Source: Bedellia somnulentella (lineage: Eukaryota > Arthropoda > Insecta > Lepidoptera > Bedelliidae). From it: a stretch of 64,000 bases of DNA. The translations under genes and the position numbers were made by a program. How positions within the stretch are numbered: position 1 is the first letter of the stretch; each line of letters starts with the position of its first letter. Shown here piece by piece: positions 10,888 to 22,246 of the stretch. The stretch is taken from contig OY755188.1 in the NCBI GenBank assembly GCA_963576735.1, positions 1,612,001 through 1,676,000 on the forward strand. Direction: 5' to 3'. The notes under the pieces are model-generated. The model was not told where the DNA came from. It did no database searches and worked only from the letters and a program-made list of their open reading frames with translations.

Positions 10888-13800
10888 ATGTGTTTACAAA
10901 CAATTAAACGCGGTGGCGGCGATGTGGTTCGCCACTCATCACGCCGTGGTTCCTCACGGGGCGAAAAGTGGGCTAAAGAGACCCGCTTTAGTACGATGAA
11001 TGTGTGTGGAGGGATGCATGAAAAATTAGATGAAGTATGTTTGATTATGGAAGAAAGAAAACTAGATTTTCTTTGTGTAAATGAAACGAAGCGCAAGGGA
11101 AAAGAGGTTTCACAACTTGGCCCATTTACAGCTATCTGGTCAGGAGTTGCCGAGAGTGACAGAGCTTGCCAAGGCGTGGGACTTCTGATATCTGAAAGGA
11201 TGGCTAAGTGCATGAAAGATTATGCGTGTGTGAGTCCAAGGCTCTTATGGATAAAGATAGATAGATAGATAGATAAGACATTTATTACAAGAAAAACACA
11301 TTACATTAGAATTTACAATGATTCACGCACTAGGCATTGCCTGTATCGCATGAATCTAGGGAACACATTTAAAATACACAACGAATAATACAAGTCTTAA
11401 TTAATTAATTAAGAGAGAAAAATAAACAAAAACTGATTTAAATAAAAATAAAACTAACTAAATTACAAAAGCAACTAAGTAATAGTTTGTGCATATTGCG
11501 AAGTGTTTAGTTACGAGTGTATGTGTGTGTGTGTATTGGATATGTATGTGAGAATGAATGTATGTGTGACTGTGTGTATGTGCGAGGGTGAATATTTGTG
11601 AGTGAGTAAGAGTGTGTATGTATGAGTGTGTGTGTGAGAGACAACTACGAGACAACTTTTAGCAAAGCCTCTGTATCAGCGTATGAAATATTCATTAATT
11701 TTTTAAATAACTCTTTTTTACTCTTACGTTTATCACATTGTTTTAATGTGACAATATCTTTAACCAGTTTATTAAACAAGAAGGGAGATAAAAAACTAGG
11801 GAACCGTTGAGCAAAAGTAGTGCGAGTCACTGGTACCGGTAACTGAAATAAACGTTTGCTAAACATATCACTGCGGTGCTGTTGGCACATGTTTTGTTTT
11901 GCAGCTAGGACAGCTCGCTGAATAAAAAGTTTGCGCACACTAAGAAAATCAGCTTCTTCATATAATGCTGAAGTGGAGTATCTTCGAGGTTTTCTTAGTA
12001 ATGTCTTCAACACAGCTCTCTGGGCCCTCTCTAGGACAATCATGGTTGTAGTTGCACATCCACCCCAAACCAATATACAATAATTAAGTATAGATTGGCA
12101 TAAAGCCAAATATACGGTGCGTAGTATCCTGCCATGCGTTACTTCACGTAGAGACCTTATAACAAAAATAATTTTCCGTAAGCGAGCGGAAGTGATACTA
12201 ATATGCTCCTTAAAGTTAAGATGCTCATCAATTACTATGCCGAGGTATCTAATCGAGCGGCACTTAGTGATTTCGTTGCATGAGCATCCTACTGTCTCAC
12301 TGCTGAATTGGAGTAAGGGACATGCAATCTGATGTACTTTAAGAGCGTCAAGATCAGAGGGCGGGGCGGACGAGTGAAGGTGAAGGTAGGGCTTGTCCGG
12401 ATGCGCATAATTTGCGTGTATGCTCCGGACATGTCTAGATCACTATCCGAGAGGGAGGAGTTTTGGAATCTGTTAGACGATGTTGCGAATGGGTGTGATG
12501 AAAATGAGAAAATTGTTATGTTAGGAGATTTTAATGGTTGGGTTGGTGTGTCACGCAACGGTTGTGAAAGAGTTTTAGGAAAGTTTGGTGATAAAAGAGT
12601 GAACGAGAATGGTGAGAAAGTGATTGATGTTTGTTTGGAGAGGAATCTTTGTGTTACGAACACGTTGTTTGAACACAAAGATATCCATATGTATACTAGA
12701 CAGAGAGGAAGCGAGAGAAGTATGATAGCTTTTGTGATAGTGGATGAAAGGCTAAGAGCAAAGGTTGTTGACACCAGAGTCCATAGGGGCATTAACGTTG
12801 GCACAGATCACTTTCTCGTTATATCACGATTTAGGGGTCTGTGCACGCGTTGGCGTCACAGGCCTAAAGTGTCAACAACGGATTTTGCGAGAATAAAAGT
12901 GGAGAAATTGGAAGAGGATGAAAATATTAGAGATGAATATATGAAGAAATTGGACGACAGGCTAAGTTGCGTGGAGATGAAGGATGAATTGGAAATAGAA
13001 GAAGTATGGGATGTGCTCAAATCGTCAATGGTTGAATGTGCGACGGAAGTATGTGGATTGAGTAAAAGAACAAATAGACCACCAACAAGTTGGTGGGATA
13101 AAGATGTGAAAGAGGCAGTTGGAGATAAGAAGAAAGCTTGGTTAGATTTACTAGCGAGAGTAACAGATGATGTAGTGAAGAATAGTGAAGATGAATATAA
13201 GAGAGTTAAGAATAAGGTTAAGAAGAAAATAGAAAAGAAAAAGCGTGATCTGATAGAATGGTGTGAGAGGAAACTCTCCGATAATTTCCGGAATAACCAA
13301 AAGTTGTTCTGGAAATATATCCGGAAAGAAAAGGGAGTTTCCCAAAACACGAGAGTGAATGTTGTGAGAGATGAACAGGGTGAATTGGCGACGGATGAAA
13401 GTAGCATAAGACGAGTATGGAAGAACTATTTTGAGGGACTTTTTGAAAAAGAGGATACATCCATTTCTTCGCCAATCGGCAGTAATGTTGATTGGAACGA
13501 CGTTATGGGTGACTTTAGTGACAGTGAGATCAGTATGGAAGAAATAATAAAAGCAATGAAAAGTATGAAACTAGGGAAAGCGGCAGGGTATGACAGGATA
13601 AACACTGAAATGCTGAGGGCTGGTAAAGGGGTGGGGGCTTCCTAGTTGTACTTCCTTTTCCAAAAATGCTGGTCGAGTGGCAAAGTGCCACAAGACTGGT
13701 GCAAAGCGGTAATTGTGCCTTTATATAAAGGAAAGGGGTCACACCAGGAGGCTAGAAACTACCGTGGAATTAGCCTACTCAGCATTGTCGGTAAATTGTA

Positions 13801-15085
13801 TGCAAAGGTTTTGATTGAAAGAGTGATGAATGAAACGGAAGATAAAATTTTGGATGTGCAAGCAGGATTTAGAAAGGGAATGGGATGTATGGACCAAATC
13901 TTCTCTTTAAGGAGCATCACCGATAAGTTCTTAGCTAAGAACCGAAAGGTGTATTGCTCCTTCATTGATTTAGAGAAGGCGTATGATAGGGTGATAAGAA
14001 AGTGTTTATGGGAGGTGTTATCCAAGTTCGGTTTGGGGAGTCGACTTATACGTGCACTGGTATCACTCTATGAGGATTCCAGTGCATGTGTGAGAGTAAA
14101 CGGGGAAAATACTGACTGGTTCGGGATCTCTCGGGGTGTCCGACAGGGTTGTGTAGCTTCCCCACGGCTCTTCAATTTGTTCATGGATGACTGTTTAACA
14201 GAGTTGCGTGAAAGTGATTATGGATTGAGAATGGGTGGATTCATCATTAAATGCCTCTTATATGCCGACGATCAAGTGCTACTTGCATCATCGGTGGAAG
14301 AGCTGCAAGAGATGATGAATATTGCATGTGCGTCTTTTGAGCAAAAGGGAATGAGGGTGAATGTGGATAAAACAAAAACTATGGTTTTTGAGAGAGAGGT
14401 GAATATGACCGAATGCGTGATTGAGATTAATGGTAAGAAAGTGGAACAAGTGAAAGAGTTTGTATATTTGGGAAGTTTGTTTACTAGGGATGGAAAGTGT
14501 GATGAAGATATCGAGAGAAGAGTGAAAAAGGGTAATGCGGTAAATGGCGCACTGGATAGTCTAATGTCTAGTCAGTCGGTGTCTGCAAAGGCCCGAATGG
14601 CTGTGCATGATGCTGTCCTCTTTCCTACGCTTATGTATGGCAGTGAATGTTGGGTGTGGCAGAAGAAGCATGAAAGTAGAGTGAATGCAGTAGAAATGAG
14701 ATCCCTCAGAAAAGTGTGTAATGTTAGGTTATGTGATCGTGTGAGGAACGATGTGATTCGTGAAAGGTGTGGTGTAAAAGATGATATTGTAAGAAAGATA
14801 GAAAAAGGAATGTTGAGATGGTTTGGGCACATAGAGAGGATGGATGACAGTAAATTGGTGAAAGAGATATATAGAGCCAATGTGGAAGGTAATGTTAGTA
14901 GAGAACGACCTCGGAGGACACATTTGGATCAAATAGAACATGTGCTCAAAAAGGCAGGTGTCCGCAGTATGAAGAATAAAAGAGCATGTATGAAAAGATT
15001 GATGGATGTAAACGAAGCCAGAGAGGTTTGCCAGGATCGTACAAAGTGGCGATCGATAGTCTCTGCCTACCCCAATGGGAACTAA
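10888..15085 (+). pseudogene. RTE endonuclease-reverse transcriptase ORF (disrupted)
   Basis: The ATG at 10888 is the first in frame; MNVCGG, inside the endonuclease, is another possible start. The frame runs to 11256, is broken by the nested insertion 11257-12340, resumes in the same frame at 12341-12343 (a repeat of the AAG target) and continues to TAA at 15083-15085. A single in-frame TAG at 13643-13645 sits where related proteins usually have a bulky residue just before YFLFQKCW. Endonuclease residues seen: N-E in VNETK, GDFNGW, TDH. RT motifs seen: SLLSIVGKLYAKVL, FIDLEKAYDRV, RGVRQGCVASP, LLYADDQVLLA (YADD at 14261-14272) and FVYLGSLFTRDG. Uninterrupted it would be about 1036 codons, so apart from one stop and one insertion it is nearly intact and probably young. 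RTE proteins reverse-transcribe their RNA at nicked target DNA and mobilise SINEs. Confidence 0.88.
11257..12340 (-). mobile_element. 5'-truncated LINE nested inside the RTE
   Basis: On the minus strand the insert opens inside an RT ORF (IRYLGIVIDEHLNFKEHI, then ILNYCILVWGG) and runs to a stop near 11645. A 3' region rich in CACA/CATA and a (TATC)n tail at 11257-11276 follow. The RTE reads straight across the insert once it is removed, with AAG as a 3-base repeat at the junction. The C-terminal block TRTTFAQRFPSFLSPFLFNKLV matches the fragment at 31540-31845. Clade within the CR1/Jockey-type LINEs is not resolved. Confidence 0.8.
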
Positions 15086-15479
15086 CGGCGTGAGAATATG
15101 TATGTATGTATGTATGTATCCCCGAAGGAGTAGGCAGAGATACTACTACTTCTGAGCATTATGTGACATTGCACCTGGTGTTCAGAGTACCCACGTTTTG
15201 CTTGGACTGTGTACTCACGTTACGTGATGGTCTGCAGGCCTATCGCCGTTTTGTAGCAATACACTGTCACATGACTTAGTACAACTCAGCCATGTGGTTT
15301 TCCTCACGACGTTTTTCATGACCGTTAACAACCATTATAAATTAACCACACATACTTTAGAAAAGACAAATTGGTGTAGACCCGACCCTTCATTTGAACT
15401 CACGCCTGTCTGTTTTGACGGACGATCGTTTTACCCATTGGACAAACACGGCTGTTACATTCGATCCAAAGAATAACAA

Positions 15480-15925
15480 ACAATACCTCTAATAAAAATG
15501 TGATTTATGAATCCTAAGTAAAGTTGATTAGCTTGATTATTTTAGCTATTAAAAATTTGGATATTACTTAATCGGAATAAAAAATATATTAAAATGTTTA
15601 AAGACTGCGTAAAGTTAATAATAAATATATTATTATTTATTATTGATTGAATAATAAATATTATTATTGAATAATTAATATTATTGTTGATTTCATAGTT
15701 GAATTTTTATTTCAAAATTTTAAATTATATAGATTAGATTTTTAATGTTCAATTTTTTTCTCGAATGCCTCGAGAAACTTGAGAAATGAAGTCGAAAAGT
15801 CGAAAAACTCGAGAAATAAAATATGTGGTAAAATCGAAAACCCTACATATAGCCAATCAAACACTTAAAATGGCCCAAAACCCTAATTCGCTTCAAGCGA
15901 CATCTGCAAGAATAAATAAGCAAAT
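15480..15925. other. AT-rich stretch; TCGAGAAA sub-repeats like the hAT ends
   Basis: 15600-15700 is mostly AT runs. 15765-15850 has CTCGAGAAACTTGAGAAATG and GAAAACCCTAC, which recall the inner end of the hAT relic at 24780-24871 and may be a scrap of a related element. Confidence 0.35.
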
Positions 15926-16421
15926 CATAAATAAAAGATGTTATTAAAGGAAAGAAAAATTTCGACACTGGCGGGGTTTGAACCCGCGACCTTCGGGTAT
16001 ACGCCCCCGTCGCTCTGCCAACTGAGCTACAGTGTCAGTTGGCATCCAGCGCGAAATTTCTCTATCCTTTGTTTCTTTTTTTTTTACACGTTCAAGTAGT
16101 GTTTGCGTTTCCTACCTCCGAATTTTAACTAATTCGGACGGCCACTTGTCTACCTTTTCAGATAGAATGCAAATGTTGGAAACGCCTAACTATCACATAA
16201 TTTAATGTTTTTTGACATGAATTCCTCATGTGGGGATTATTACTCATAAATAAAAGATGTTATTAAATGTGTAGCTCAGTTGGCAGAGCGACGGGGGCGT
16301 ATACCCGAAGGTCGCGGGTTCAAACCCCGCCAGTGTCGAAATTTTTCTTTCCTTTAATAACATCTTTTATTTATGAGTAATAATCCCCACATGAGGAATT
16401 CATGTCAAAAAACATTAAATT
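15926..16421. mobile_element. repeat C copy with two opposed tRNA-like units
   Basis: Direct repeat AAATAAGCAAAT at 15914-15925 and 16422-16433. It starts CATAAATAAAAGATG and ends CATGTCAAAAAACATTAAAT. A tRNA-like unit at 15964-16036 points left and a second, missing its first bases, at about 16265-16337 points right. Confidence 0.85.
15964..16036 (-). ncRNA. tRNA-like Pol III unit (repeat C)
   Basis: Complete 73-base unit in inverse orientation, with one change in the T-loop (TTCAAAC). TTTTTC follows on its strand. Confidence 0.6.
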
Positions 16422-16661
16422 AAATAAGCAAATGTCATTCTTGAACACTACACAGCTATGTTCGCTACAAATGTTCATTTCACTTACTTTATATTTGGTA
16501 CTCTTTATCATTCTCTATGTCATACCTATCAGTTTACTATAACAAATTTACTTTGTTACCCATCCCTCAATCCAGTTCTAAAACAACGTGAGTTTATAAG
16601 AACTTTGTTCGTTTACTATCTTCAAACTAACAAACGAAGCTAACCGACAAATAGTGTTACT

Positions 16662-17092
16662 CGAAATGGGAGGTTTTCCTTTTTTTCTTTTTTTTTCTTC
16701 CCTATTCTCAGGATAGATGGCGCCAGACTAGCTATGTTACTGGTAGGAACGGAACGTAGCACCGTTTTTAACACTTGGATGTAATGATATCGTAAAACGG
16801 AACGTACATAAAAACGTTCTGATTTGAAAGTCTAAATTAACATCAGTTTAAGCCAAGATAGCTCAAAAGTAAATAAACAAAGACGGTACTTATATTTAAC
16901 ATTATTTGTGTTGTTTTTACTCGCCAAAAACTTACTCTATGGTGCTGTGACACATGTTTATAACGTTAACATTGGCGAAATTATTGTGTGGCGAAATTGT
17001 GTGGTAAGTAACGTAGTTACATCAACGCCATCTACAGAGCTCTAGGAAACTATGTTGTTTTTTTATTTCTCAAAAAGAAAACCTCTCATTAG
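16662..17092. mobile_element. possible MITE with imperfect inverted ends
   Basis: GGGAGGTTTTCCTTTTTT at the left answers the inverse of the right end, GAGAGGTTTTCTTTTTGAG, and both are followed inward by AGATGGCG. No clear duplication at the edges. Confidence 0.35.
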
Positions 17093-17699
17093 ATTAACAT
17101 CATCGCCTCGGCGCGGTCCTGGTTGCCGGGAAAGAGGACGCCATTGCAAATCAAATTACTTTAATCCGCACACGTCTTTAGAGAGAAGTCTACCGTAACA
17201 GTCTCTTATGGTATACTTTACTTCTAATATTTTAGACGCGAAAGTTTTCAGACTGTGTGCCTGAGAAGTTTGTTCTCTCTTACTGTAAAACGGTTGAATT
17301 CATTTAAATTGAAATTGGAAAAGGTCATTACAGCATTACCTCATACTTTGAGCAAGTAGAAGCGTAAGTTAGTATAATAATGTGCTTTGTCGGTAAAAAC
17401 TAAGGTCCTTTTAATGATAATCTACGATCTATTATTCTAAAACGTAGTCTCCTTTCTAAGACCAATAACGTTAAAGGTAACTAATTTGCTTCCTTAAATT
17501 TGAATATCATTACAACTTTTATTCATGTCATATATGTACACACTTGACAAAAATAAAACTAAACTTAAACGTGGCTAATTAATTAAATATTTACAGCAGA
17601 AATTAAATTAAACAATATAATAAATGTCTTCAAAATCGCTGCCGCTAGGGGGTAGGGTTCCCAAGAGGCTTAGCTTAGCTGGTTTTTAAAAAAAATCCA

Positions 17700-17920
17700 T
17701 TTACGAGTCATCATCATTATCATCAGGCTGCTGGACATAGGCCTCCACCCAGATCTCCAGAACGAAGGGTCCAGCGCTGCCCTCATCTATCGGTTTTCTG
17801 TGATCTTGATCAAGTCGTCGGTCCAACTTGTGGTAGGCATACCCAGTCTGCGTCCTCCGGTACGTTTGCTTGAAATGTGCCCTGCCTTCGGGCTCGTCAG
17901 TTTTCATCATCAATCATCGG
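17700..17920 (-). repeat. 3' end of an RTE-like LINE with (GAT)n tail
   Basis: The minus strand ends ...GGAGGCCTATGTCCAGCAGCC then GATGATAATGATGATGA, a tail typical of a common lepidopteran LINE 3' end. Only a decayed frame remains (PEGRAHFKQTYRRTQTGYAY, LDRRLDQDH). Confidence 0.45.
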
Positions 17921-17950
17921 TCACCCTCTATTTTTCTATTATTTACGAAT

Positions 17951-18209
17951 GCTGCTGTGTAGTGTCGGCTTAGAATAGCACTACCAATTTTTCTTCCGGT
18001 GGGTGTACGTAAGAGGTGACTAACGGTATTGGGACTTTTTAAGGGATTTTTGGGCGATGCGATTGGAGACCTATTACCAACAACCTTTATTTTACCATCT
18101 TTTGCCCACGCAACTTCCAAAAGTAGCTGAGGATTTTTTAATCCCTTAGCTCTGGCTACCCCTTCTAGGGGTTTATAGCCCTGAGTATATGTATGTATGT
18201 ATTTACGAA
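17951..18209 (+). repeat. SINE-B, full copy
   Basis: GCTGCTGTGTAGTGTCGGC to GAGTATATG(TATG)n. Directly followed by an RTE 3' fragment. Confidence 0.9.
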
Positions 18210-18221
18210 TGTGGCATATAA

Positions 18222-18500
18222 ACCATGTATTATGTATATAATTTATGATGATAGTAAATTGGTAAAAGAGATCTATAGAGCCAACGTGGAATGTAATGTT
18301 AGTAGAGGACGACCTCAAAGGACTTATTTGGACCAAATAGAAAATATGCTCAAAAAGGCCACCTGCCTTTGTATAAATAATAAAAGAGCATGTATGAAAA
18401 GATTGATGGATGTGAACGAAGCCAGAGAGATTTGCCTGGATTGTACGAAGTGGCAACTGATAGTCTCTGCCTACCACAATGGGAAATAACGGCGTGAGCC
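18222..18500 (+). repeat. RTE 3' fragment
   Basis: Reads DDSKLVKEIYRANVECNVSR and RACMKRLMDVNEAREICLD, close to the RTE C-terminus, ending in TAACGGCGTGAG. Follows a SINE-B directly. Confidence 0.85.
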
Positions 18501-19095
18501 ATTTAAGATCCTGAAGGTGCCGTATGGGACGTCTTAATGGGAAGAGTTTTCAGACTTATTTAACAATCTTTCCCCCAAAGTGACTAAGGAATACCTTATA
18601 ATGACGCTCAAACTATCCGTTTTCGAGATTTATAACCGAGAGGGAATCGACGGTAGGATGCTCTTGACGAAGTATATTATGCACTAGTGGATCGTCCCAG
18701 CTTCGCACGGGTAGCGTTGTTTTTTAAATATCTGAGGTTTCTTTCTTCAGTCACTGCTCAAGCATTGTGAAATTCAGCGCAATGTTTTCAATTTATTAAA
18801 TTTATAGCACTCCCTAAACAGTGATTTTAAATGCGCTTTAATGAACGGTTCAGTATTTCCGTTTAATAGCAAATTTTGGAATAAAACGCTATGAAGTATT
18901 TATAACAATCTAAAAAATAAATCATTACGTGATGTAGGATGCAACTACTGGCGCCATCTAGTATGTTATATGTAAATTAGTAAAGATTTGGTTTTGGTCA
19001 CGGGCGCGATGGCTTATTTTATGTATATTTTCGGTGTTTCTCTACCGATTTCTATGATTCTTTTTTTTATTGAATAATAATAATAATACCTCCTC

Positions 19096-19773
19096 TTTGG
19101 GGAAACCGAAGGTTTTGTCTGTGCAATACAAGACCAGGTTATCAAGACGCGGAACTATCGGAAATACATCCTAAAGGACGGTACCACAGACGTTTGTCGA
19201 GCATGTGGCCGTCCCGGAGAGTCACTTAGGCATGTTATTTCCGGTTGTTCGGCTCTTGCTAACACTGAGTACTTGCACAGACACAACCAAGCAGCCAAAA
19301 TCCTGCATCAGGAGCTCGCTCTGAAATACGGACACTTGCAACAGAGGCTGCCGTATTACAAGTATCTGCCGGAGCCAATCCTAGAAAACGACCGAGCCAA
19401 AATCTATTGGGACCGATCCGTTATCACGGACAGGACTATTCTAACGAATAAGCCTGATATCGTGGTATGGGATCGGTCGCAGTCTAGGGTGTTTCTAGTG
19501 GATGTCACTATTCCACATGACGAGGGTCTCGTGAAAGCTGAAACCGAGAAGCGTCGGAAGTATCTCGACCTGGCTCACGAGATCACCGACGGTGTGGCCT
19601 CGACTGAAATTATCCCAATTGTTTTGTCCGCGAACGGGTTAATTCCAACCAGCCTCGCGACCAACTTGAGGCGGTTGGATTTCTGTGGCGTGTCGGTTCC
19701 AGCACAAATGCAGAAAGCGGTGCTGCTCGATACGGCTCGGATCGTCCGTCGGTTCTTGAACCTGACTCCCTGA
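19096..19773 (+). pseudogene. R4/Dong-like LINE C-terminal fragment with restriction-like endonuclease
   Basis: The open frame begins before the first Met (WGETEGFVCAIQDQVIKTRN). It carries the zinc knuckle CRACG...LRHVISGC and then the restriction-like endonuclease signature KPDIVVWDR...VFLVDVTIPHD, the PD-(D/E)xK type used by site-specific LINEs. It ends QMQKAVLLDTARIVRRFL...TP with a stop at 19773. The RT is missing (5' truncation). (TAA)n-like runs at both edges (about 19075-19086 and 19873-19880) match the TAA-repeat preference described for Dong elements. Confidence 0.75.
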
Positions 19774-19872
19774 CCCCGACCTGTGCTCTTGTCGGGGAGT
19801 ACCGCCTCTCCCATTAAAAATTCTATTTTCTGTTTCGGCCATGGGAGAGGCGAGGAACTAAAAATATTCCCA

Positions 19873-20003
19873 ATAATAATAAAACTCTTTATTGCACATT
19901 TACAAAAAAAACAACAATTACAAAAAAAAGATCGGTAGAAAAGCCAAAGTACAACTGGCGGTCTTATCACTAAGAGCGATCTCTTCCAGACAACCCATGA
20001 ATG
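19873..20003 (-). repeat. short repeat D (LINE 3' UTR-like)
   Basis: (AATA)n at 19873, CTTTATTGCACATTTAC, then GGCGGTCTTATCACTAAGAG and CTCTTCCAGACAACCC. Adjoins the R4-like fragment, so it may mark a second insertion at the same TAA run. Confidence 0.5.
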
Positions 20004-21104
20004 GAAAGAATAGGTAATAATGTTACCTTTTTTTAAATTAGGGATGAGTGAGAGGTTTACAAACGTAAGAGTAAATAAATATAATCAGAATGTTCCGAAC
20101 TGCTAAGCTATCAGGAATAACAAGTGTTATTGTGAGTCAACCGTAAAAGATAGACATAAACTGTTGAGGATTTTTTTTAGATAATTTTATGAAGTATATT
20201 TCCGTCATACATGATTTCTATGTAAGTTTAACCATTAAGGCTGCACACGCGACGGAAGCTTAAAAAATGGAGTAACTTGTCCCGTTTTACCAAAATTTCC
20301 CAAAATTCCCCTTTGCTACTCTGCTGGAAAGTATACAATAACCTGCCCAGGAGTATGAAGAATAATTGTACCAAGTTTCGTTAAAATCCGTCGAGTTGTT
20401 TTTGTTTCCATAAGGCACATACAAACCGACAGACAGACAGAGAGACAGACAGACAGACAGACAAAAATTTTACTGATTGCATTTTTGGCATCAGTATCGA
20501 TCCCTAATCACCACCTGATAGTTATTTTGAAAATATATTTCATGTACAGAATTGACCTCTCTACAGATTTATTATAAGTATAGATATTATATAGATAGAT
20601 GACCAAGTTTCTCCCGACAACTTCAATACTTCCTCTAGTGGCTGCGAAATCGTTTATTTAAAAACTCTGGCAATCCTTTTCCCCTTATAGCATAATTAAA
20701 TAAGTCTAGTAATATACGTATTTTTTATATGGTCTAGACTACTATCAAAACAAATTGAACGAGAAGAATTGGTTTGATCTAATATGTATTTCGCGTTTTT
20801 CTTGCTATTCCATCATTTATTCCAATTTGCCTAATTATTTTTAGGTAAAAACACAAAGAAAATGGCAACCTTTGTTTTTAGAGTAAAGTTTTTCTCAAAG
20901 AAAAAGACTTCTTTGATTCGTTTTTGTTTTGATATTTCTTGAAGTTATTTGAATAAGTAATGATTGAGAAAGGTCTCTAATAAAATTGTATTTATTTCCT
21001 TCATACGATGCCAATCATTTCATATAGGTGTGCTACTGAAACACTCGTCTGTTATCTTTGATACCATGCAAGATTATGATATACGAAACACAAACTCAAT
21101 CATA

Positions 21105-21235
21105 CATACAACATACATTCATATACTCACGGCTATAAATCCCTAGAAGAGGTAGCCCGAGCTAAGAAATTAGAAATTACTCAGCCACTTTTGGAAAGTT
21201 GAGTGGGGAAAAGATGGTAAAATAAAGGTTGTTAA
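21105..21235 (-). repeat. SINE-B, 3' half
   Basis: (ATAC)n tail to ATGGTAAAATAAAGGTTGTT, cut where SINE-A begins. Confidence 0.8.
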
Positions 21236-21236
21236 A

Positions 21237-21540
21237 CGTTCACGCCGTTTACCCTCAAAGGTACTAATGGCAGAAGTACTAATACTTCTGAACATCACGT
21301 GACATTCTCACCTTGTGTTCAGAGTACCCACGTTTTGCTTGGACAGTGTACTCACGTGGTAGTAGGCAAGTAGTTAGAACTCAGCCATGTGGGTTTCCTC
21401 ACAATGTTTTTCCTAACTGTTAAAAAAATGAAAAATTAATCACTAATATGACTTAAGAAAAACCAAATTAGTGTAGTTGAGACCCGGGTTTTGAACCCTA
21501 ATCGTTTGCACGATCGATAAGCGGTGTTCTACACAACGTT
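21237..21540 (-). repeat. SINE-A, diverged copy
   Basis: The CACGCCGTTTACCCTCAAAGG tail, TTCAGAGTACCCACG body and a decayed head near 21500 are recognisable. It abuts a SINE-B piece ending at 21235. Confidence 0.7.
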
Positions 21541-21690
21541 GTAACTTAGTTTTGTGAATTGAATTAAAATCCTTGCTGTGTATTGTAAGTACGCATTTAC
21601 TCTACTAAAATTTGAGGACTAAAACATAAAAATACACAGCTAAAATTTTGTGAATGCATACACATATATACAGAAATATGTGTTTTTTAG

Positions 21691-21949
21691 GTACATACAT
21701 ACATACATACATATATTCACGGCTATAAATCCCTTAACGGGGTAGCCAGAGCTTTGGCATGAGGAATTCCTCAGCCACTTTTGGAAGTTCATTGGGGGAA
21801 AGATGGTAATAATAATTGTTTTTGGTGACGGGTCTCTAACCACATCGCCCAAAAATCACATAAAAAGCCCCTATACCCTTAGTCGCCTCTTATGATCACC
21901 CACGGGTAGAAATGGGGTAGTGTTATTCTAAGCCGACACTACACGGCAA
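21691..21949 (-). repeat. SINE-B, full copy
   Basis: (ATAC)n tail through to GACACTACACGGC; lies about 300 bases before exon 1 of receptor gene 1. Confidence 0.88.
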
Positions 21950-22246
21950 AGGTTTTTTAGGTTTTCGAAGTTTCTACAAGTATTTTTAAGCTAACCCTAC
22001 AAATGGTAAGTCATCCCTGCGTATAAACCTTTTATCATAATAAAGCTCAGCTGTACAAACAGTTTGTAGTAATTTCAGATACTTAATTTTACTTACTAGA
22101 CCTCATTCCAAATTAACAAGATTCAAATAAAAGTAGTTAAGTAATTGTAAGTCAAACTTTTAAAATAAAGCAATTACTTTGAACGACATTATTAGCCAGG
22201 ACTCTTCAGTAATCTGTTAGCAAAGAAAGACGTTTTGTTTTAAATT

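Larger units (their letters stand above)
10674..15116 (+). mobile_element. full-length RTE-clade LINE, interrupted by a nested LINE
   Basis: The element is bounded by a 13-bp direct repeat TATCCCCGAAGGA (10661-10673 and 15117-15129) and ends in (TATG)n, as RTE elements do. Without the nested insertion it is about 3.36 kb, the usual RTE length. A GC-rich 5' leader spans 10674-10887. One long frame follows: apurinic-type endonuclease (MNVCGG...FLCVNETK near the start, LGDFNGW, GTDHFLV), then reverse transcriptase. It inserted into a SINE-A copy on the minus strand, whose two halves flank it. Confidence 0.9.
10645..15474 (-). repeat. SINE-A copy split by the RTE insertion
   Basis: Head and body lie at 15474-15117 and the last bases of the tail at 10673-10645 (CGCCGTATATCCCC). 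The RTE sits between the two parts with a 13-bp duplication, so the SINE is the older insertion. Confidence 0.8.
18684..20584 (-). mobile_element. Helitron-like element (non-autonomous), minus orientation
   Basis: On the minus strand it begins TCTATACTTATAATAAATC at 20584 after an A and ends CTAG at 18684 before a T. Upstream of CTAG lies the GC-rich string CCCGTGCGAAGCTGGG. This agrees with Helitron rules: TC start, CTRR end, A^T target. It contains a (GTCT)n stretch (20430-20465) and a nested R4-like LINE fragment (19085-19872). No Rep/helicase is visible. Confidence 0.6.
20590..22246. other. region upstream of receptor gene 1, with SINE pieces only
   Basis: Beyond the SINE pieces listed separately, no reading frame. 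A TCAGT initiator-like pentamer lies near 22206, about 40 bases before the gene 1 ATG, but no firm TATA box. Confidence 0.4.

Noticed and set aside
10888..11256. host gene of the endonuclease/exonuclease/phosphatase family
   Set aside because: It continues in frame into the RTE reverse transcriptase after the nested insertion and lies between the RTE target duplications.
11458..11655. His/Ser/Thr-rich small protein on the minus strand
   Set aside because: It is the CACA/CATA-rich 3' UTR of the nested LINE read in a chance frame.
16265..16337. genuine tRNA gene
   Set aside because: The unit lies inside a repeat C copy, lacks its first acceptor bases and has no normal anticodon arm.
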